Assembly: GCA_947260045.1 (NCBI GenBank)
Contig: CAMYOP010000083.1
Span: forward strand, 1-9,645
DNA length: 9,645 nt
Origin: an uncultured Desulfobulbaceae bacterium
Lineage (GTDB): Bacteria > Desulfobacterota > Desulfobulbia > Desulfobulbales > Desulfobulbaceae
Reading direction: 5' to 3'
Part shown: in pieces, positions 7,131-9,645 of the stretch
How positions within the stretch are numbered: position 1 is the stretch's first letter
Layout: every line of letters begins with the position of its first letter
Position numbers and translations under genes: made by a program
The notes under the pieces: model-generated
Seen by the model: only the letters and a program-made list of their open reading frames with translations
The model's database searches: none
What the model was told of the DNA's origin: nothing

Positions 7131-8735
7131 TTAAACATCAGAGATAGCATAGCGCGTTCTCATTTTATTGCGCAGGTGTATGGCAACACTGCACATCGAT
7201 AACACAATCAGGATCAGTAACAGCGTGGTGACATAAACCATTGGCTTGGCCGCTTCAACATTGGGTGATTGAAAGCCGATATCATAAATGTGAAATCCAA
7301 GGTGCATGAATTTTCGATCAAAATGGACAAAGGGAAACTGCCCATCCAGGGGAAGTGACGGTGCAAGTTTAACAACACCTGTAATCATCAGCGGGGCAAC
7401 CTCACCTGCAGCCCTTGCCATGGCCAGGATAAAACCAGTCAAAATCCCTGGTGAGGCCATGGGGAGAAGTAAGCGTAGCAGGGTTTGGAATTTAGTGGAT
7501 CCTAAGGCCAGTGATCCTTCCCGAATTCCAGGTGTGATAGCGCCAAGTGCTTCTTCAGTTGCCACAATAACCACAGGAACAGTAAGCAGTCCTAAAGTCA
7601 GGCTTGCCCAAAGGATACCACCCGTGCCAAAGGTTGGAGTGGGGAGTCGTTCCGGGAAAAAGAGCTGATCAAGATTGCCACCGATTCCGTAGACAAAAAA
7701 GCCCAGTCCAAAAATGCCATATACAATAGAAGGGATGCCCGCAAGGTTGTTTACGGCAATACGAACTGTCTGTACCAGGAGTCCCTCTTTTGCATATTCA
7801 CGCAAATAGATCCCCGCGATTACCCCCAGAGGAAAAGAGAGCAGGCTCATGAGAAATACCAGGCTGATGGTGCCAAAGATTGCGGGAAACAAACCACCTT
7901 CAGTATTTGATTCACGTGGATCATCTAAAAACAGCTCGACTATTTTGGAAAAGTAATGACCTGTTTTTTCTAATAGAGACATTGCATTAGGCTCATAGGC
8001 CCGTACAATTTCATGCAGCTTGATTGTGATTTCTCTGTTGTCAGCTGAACGAAATATTGCCGTATACTGATGAAGTTGATTTTCAATAGCCTGGTTTTTG
8101 CTGACAATCTTGTTGAATTGGGTTTGCAGCGAGGCTTCTTCTAGCAGCAAGGCCTGGATGCGTCGATCATGCTCTGGTATTTTTTTGTAGCGTAGTCCTG
8201 CAAGTTTGTGATGTAAGCGTTCCACCTCAAAGTTGATATCAGTGATGTCTTCTTCCAGGGCTTCTTTTTTATGCTGCAAGGGCTCAAGAGATTCAAGGGC
8301 CTTTTTTAGAGAGGTTATATTCGCATAATTTGAGGATGATGCACTGGAAAGCTGACCAGGTATTTTAATTGACTGCAGGTAACCGTAAAAATTACCATAT
8401 TCCATTCGTTCAAGGGCAATGGCTTTTACAGGGTATTTTTGGCTGTTGATTTCACCCTGATCAAACCACTTGAAATCAAGGCTGTACAGGTCACGGTTTC
8501 CAATTTTGAGCTGTATCTTTGTAAGAATTCCATCTTCTTTTTCACTTCGACTGATTTCGCCAAGGTATTTTTCTCCACCTGAAAGGGTGAATTCCACAAG
8601 TTTATATGGCCAGAAAACGGTCATCCCATTGATCACAACAACCGCTATAAGGATTACAGTCATACAGATAATGGCAGACAGGGATAAGCCCGTTGCCCAG
8701 ATAAATGGCTCGCCTCTTCTCCAGAATTGTTTCAT
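7131..8735 (-). CDS. pstA: Phosphate ABC transporter permease PstA, long form with periplasmic coiled coil
   Basis: 534 residues, against about 280-300 for the short enterobacterial form. A first membrane segment (about 14-38) is followed by a roughly 240-residue periplasmic region. This holds a small beta-rich part (about 45-125) and a strongly heptad-like, charged helix (about 142-227, from LKKALESLEPL to IENQLHQY). The canonical permease core follows from about 283: membrane helices near 285-310, 325-350, 373-395, 430-452 and 498-520, with the cytoplasmic EAA loop at 394-430 (EEALGAITPGIREGSLALG, then LLPMASPG) that contacts PstB. The N-terminal region resembles the extension found in long PstA proteins of proteobacteria such as Vibrio. 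It partners PstC to form the phosphate channel. The stop of pstC is 27 bases upstream. A GAGG lies about 15 bases before the ATG, rather far, but no alternative start is nearby. Confidence 0.95.
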   Translation of the reverse strand: MKQFWRRGEPFIWATGLSLSAIICMTVILIAVVVINGMTVFWPYKLVEFTLSGGEKYLGEISRSEKEDGILTKIQLKIGNRDLYSLDFKWFDQGEINSQKYPVKAIALERMEYGNFYGYLQSIKIPGQLSSASSSNYANITSLKKALESLEPLQHKKEALEEDITDINFEVERLHHKLAGLRYKKIPEHDRRIQALLLEEASLQTQFNKIVSKNQAIENQLHQYTAIFRSADNREITIKLHEIVRAYEPNAMSLLEKTGHYFSKIVELFLDDPRESNTEGGLFPAIFGTISLVFLMSLLSFPLGVIAGIYLREYAKEGLLVQTVRIAVNNLAGIPSIVYGIFGLGFFVYGIGGNLDQLFFPERLPTPTFGTGGILWASLTLGLLTVPVVIVATEEALGAITPGIREGSLALGSTKFQTLLRLLLPMASPGILTGFILAMARAAGEVAPLMITGVVKLAPSLPLDGQFPFVHFDRKFMHLGFHIYDIGFQSPNVEAAKPMVYVTTLLLILIVLSMCSVAIHLRNKMRTRYAISDV

Positions 8736-8762
8736 TATATTATCGCTTGTCCTCTTGTACCG

Positions 8763-9645
8763 TTAATAGCGGCCATATTTTTTTCGCAAATGTTCCCGAA
8801 TGATTTCTGCACCTGTGTTGAGGATAAAGGTCAGAGAAAAGAGAACCGTGGCGCAAAGAAAAAGTACCCTGTAAAGAGTACCACCCACTGGGGCTTCGGG
8901 AATTTCAACAGCAATGTTTGCCGACAGGGTTCGCATACCATTAAAGATTGACCAGTCCATGATAGGTGTATTGCCTGTTGCCATCAGGACAACCATGGTT
9001 TCACCCACTGCACGGCCAAAACCAATAATGATCGCAGCAAATATACCAGGACTGGCTGAAGGTAAAATGACTCGCCAGACGGTTTGCCATCGGCTTGCGC
9101 CAAGGGCAAGAGAAGCAGCTGTAAGGCTGGGCGGAATGTTTGAAATAGCATCTTCAGTAATAGAGAAAATAATAGGGATAACGCAGATGCCGAGACCAAA
9201 GGCAATAATGATACAGTTACGCTGATCATATCGCATTCCAAGGTCATTAAAGAGCCAGAGCTTGAAGTCGCCTCCAAAGAAGATGGTTTCAAGAAAAGGA
9301 CCAAGTTCAACGGTAAGCCAGCCTGTCAGTAGCAAGACAGGTATCAGCAGGACAAATTCAAAACCTTTTACTTTGTTGGCAAATTTCCTGTCACTGTAAA
9401 GTGGTGAAATACAGAACATGATCACAGTGAAAATAAATGGCAGGAGAATCAGGCCAAAGATGAGGGGGAAAATTGTATTTTCAATAATAGGTGCTAGCCA
9501 GAGGGCAATAAGAAAACCTATAACTACCGAGGGGATAGATGCCATGATTTCAATCACTGGCTTGATAGTCTTCTTAAAGCGCGGTGAGGTAAACTGACTG
9601 GAATAAACGGCACCAAAGATAGCTAGGGGGATGGAGAGCAACATG
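8763..9645 (-). CDS. pstC: Phosphate ABC transporter permease PstC, C-terminal part (5' end beyond window)
   Basis: The frame is open to the right edge and gives 293 residues from an internal Met. That Met lies inside a membrane helix (LLSIPLAIFGAVYSSQF) of the permease core, so the true start must be upstream, outside the window. Visible are IEIMASIPSVVIGFLIALWLAP, typical of the PstC core, further membrane helices, and the EAA loop (TEDAISNIPPSLTAASLALG, then VILPSASPG, about 163-200) followed by GFGRAVGETMVVLMATGN. The segment between the second and EAA-flanking helices (about 75-140, with DRKFANKVKGFE and two hydrophobic stretches) is longer than in short PstC proteins and fits the long-form class that accompanies long PstA. 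It forms the channel with PstA and is the first gene seen of the minus-strand operon. Confidence 0.93.
   Translation of the reverse strand, partial: MLLSIPLAIFGAVYSSQFTSPRFKKTIKPVIEIMASIPSVVIGFLIALWLAPIIENTIFPLIFGLILLPFIFTVIMFCISPLYSDRKFANKVKGFEFVLLIPVLLLTGWLTVELGPFLETIFFGGDFKLWLFNDLGMRYDQRNCIIIAFGLGICVIPIIFSITEDAISNIPPSLTAASLALGASRWQTVWRVILPSASPGIFAAIIIGFGRAVGETMVVLMATGNTPIMDWSIFNGMRTLSANIAVEIPEAPVGGTLYRVLFLCATVLFSLTFILNTGAEIIREHLRKKYGRY

Overview
The window looks like a phosphate-uptake locus from a Gram-negative anaerobe, most likely a Desulfobacterota (deltaproteobacterial) relative of the Desulfobulbales. Three things point there: two large PAS-containing hybrid histidine kinases whose receivers carry the signature DLTIPGGMGG, a kinase with a periplasmic c-type heme motif, and long-form PstA/PstC permeases. 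No 16S or other marker gene is present, so this placement is inference from protein style and moderate GC.

Plus strand, left end (1-2849): the last 82 codons of a PstS-like periplasmic phosphate-binding protein are followed, after 3 bases and in the same reading frame, by an 864-residue membrane hybrid kinase with a Cache-type periplasmic sensor (HK1). The tight spacing suggests a binding protein-sensor kinase pair.

Minus strand (9645 down to 2865): pstC (5' end outside the window) -> pstA -> pstB -> phoU, with gaps of 27, 24 and 119 bases. After a 397-base non-coding gap comes a second hybrid kinase (HK2, 746 residues), whose periplasmic region carries one CxxCH heme-attachment motif. PstC and PstA form the inner-membrane channel, PstB is the ATPase, and PhoU links transporter state to phosphate signalling. 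The short spacer between pstB and phoU and the gap between phoU and HK2 each contain an inverted repeat.

HK1 and HK2 converge tail to tail with only 15 bases between them. Their kinase and receiver halves are clear paralogues, and several DNA patches are nearly identical in inverted orientation (up to 35 of 36 bases). Their sensor halves are unrelated. This suggests recent duplication or gene conversion, and the layout would allow recombination to exchange tails between the two kinases. No PhoR/PhoB pair and no DNA-binding response regulator lies in the window, so the output of both kinases is unknown.
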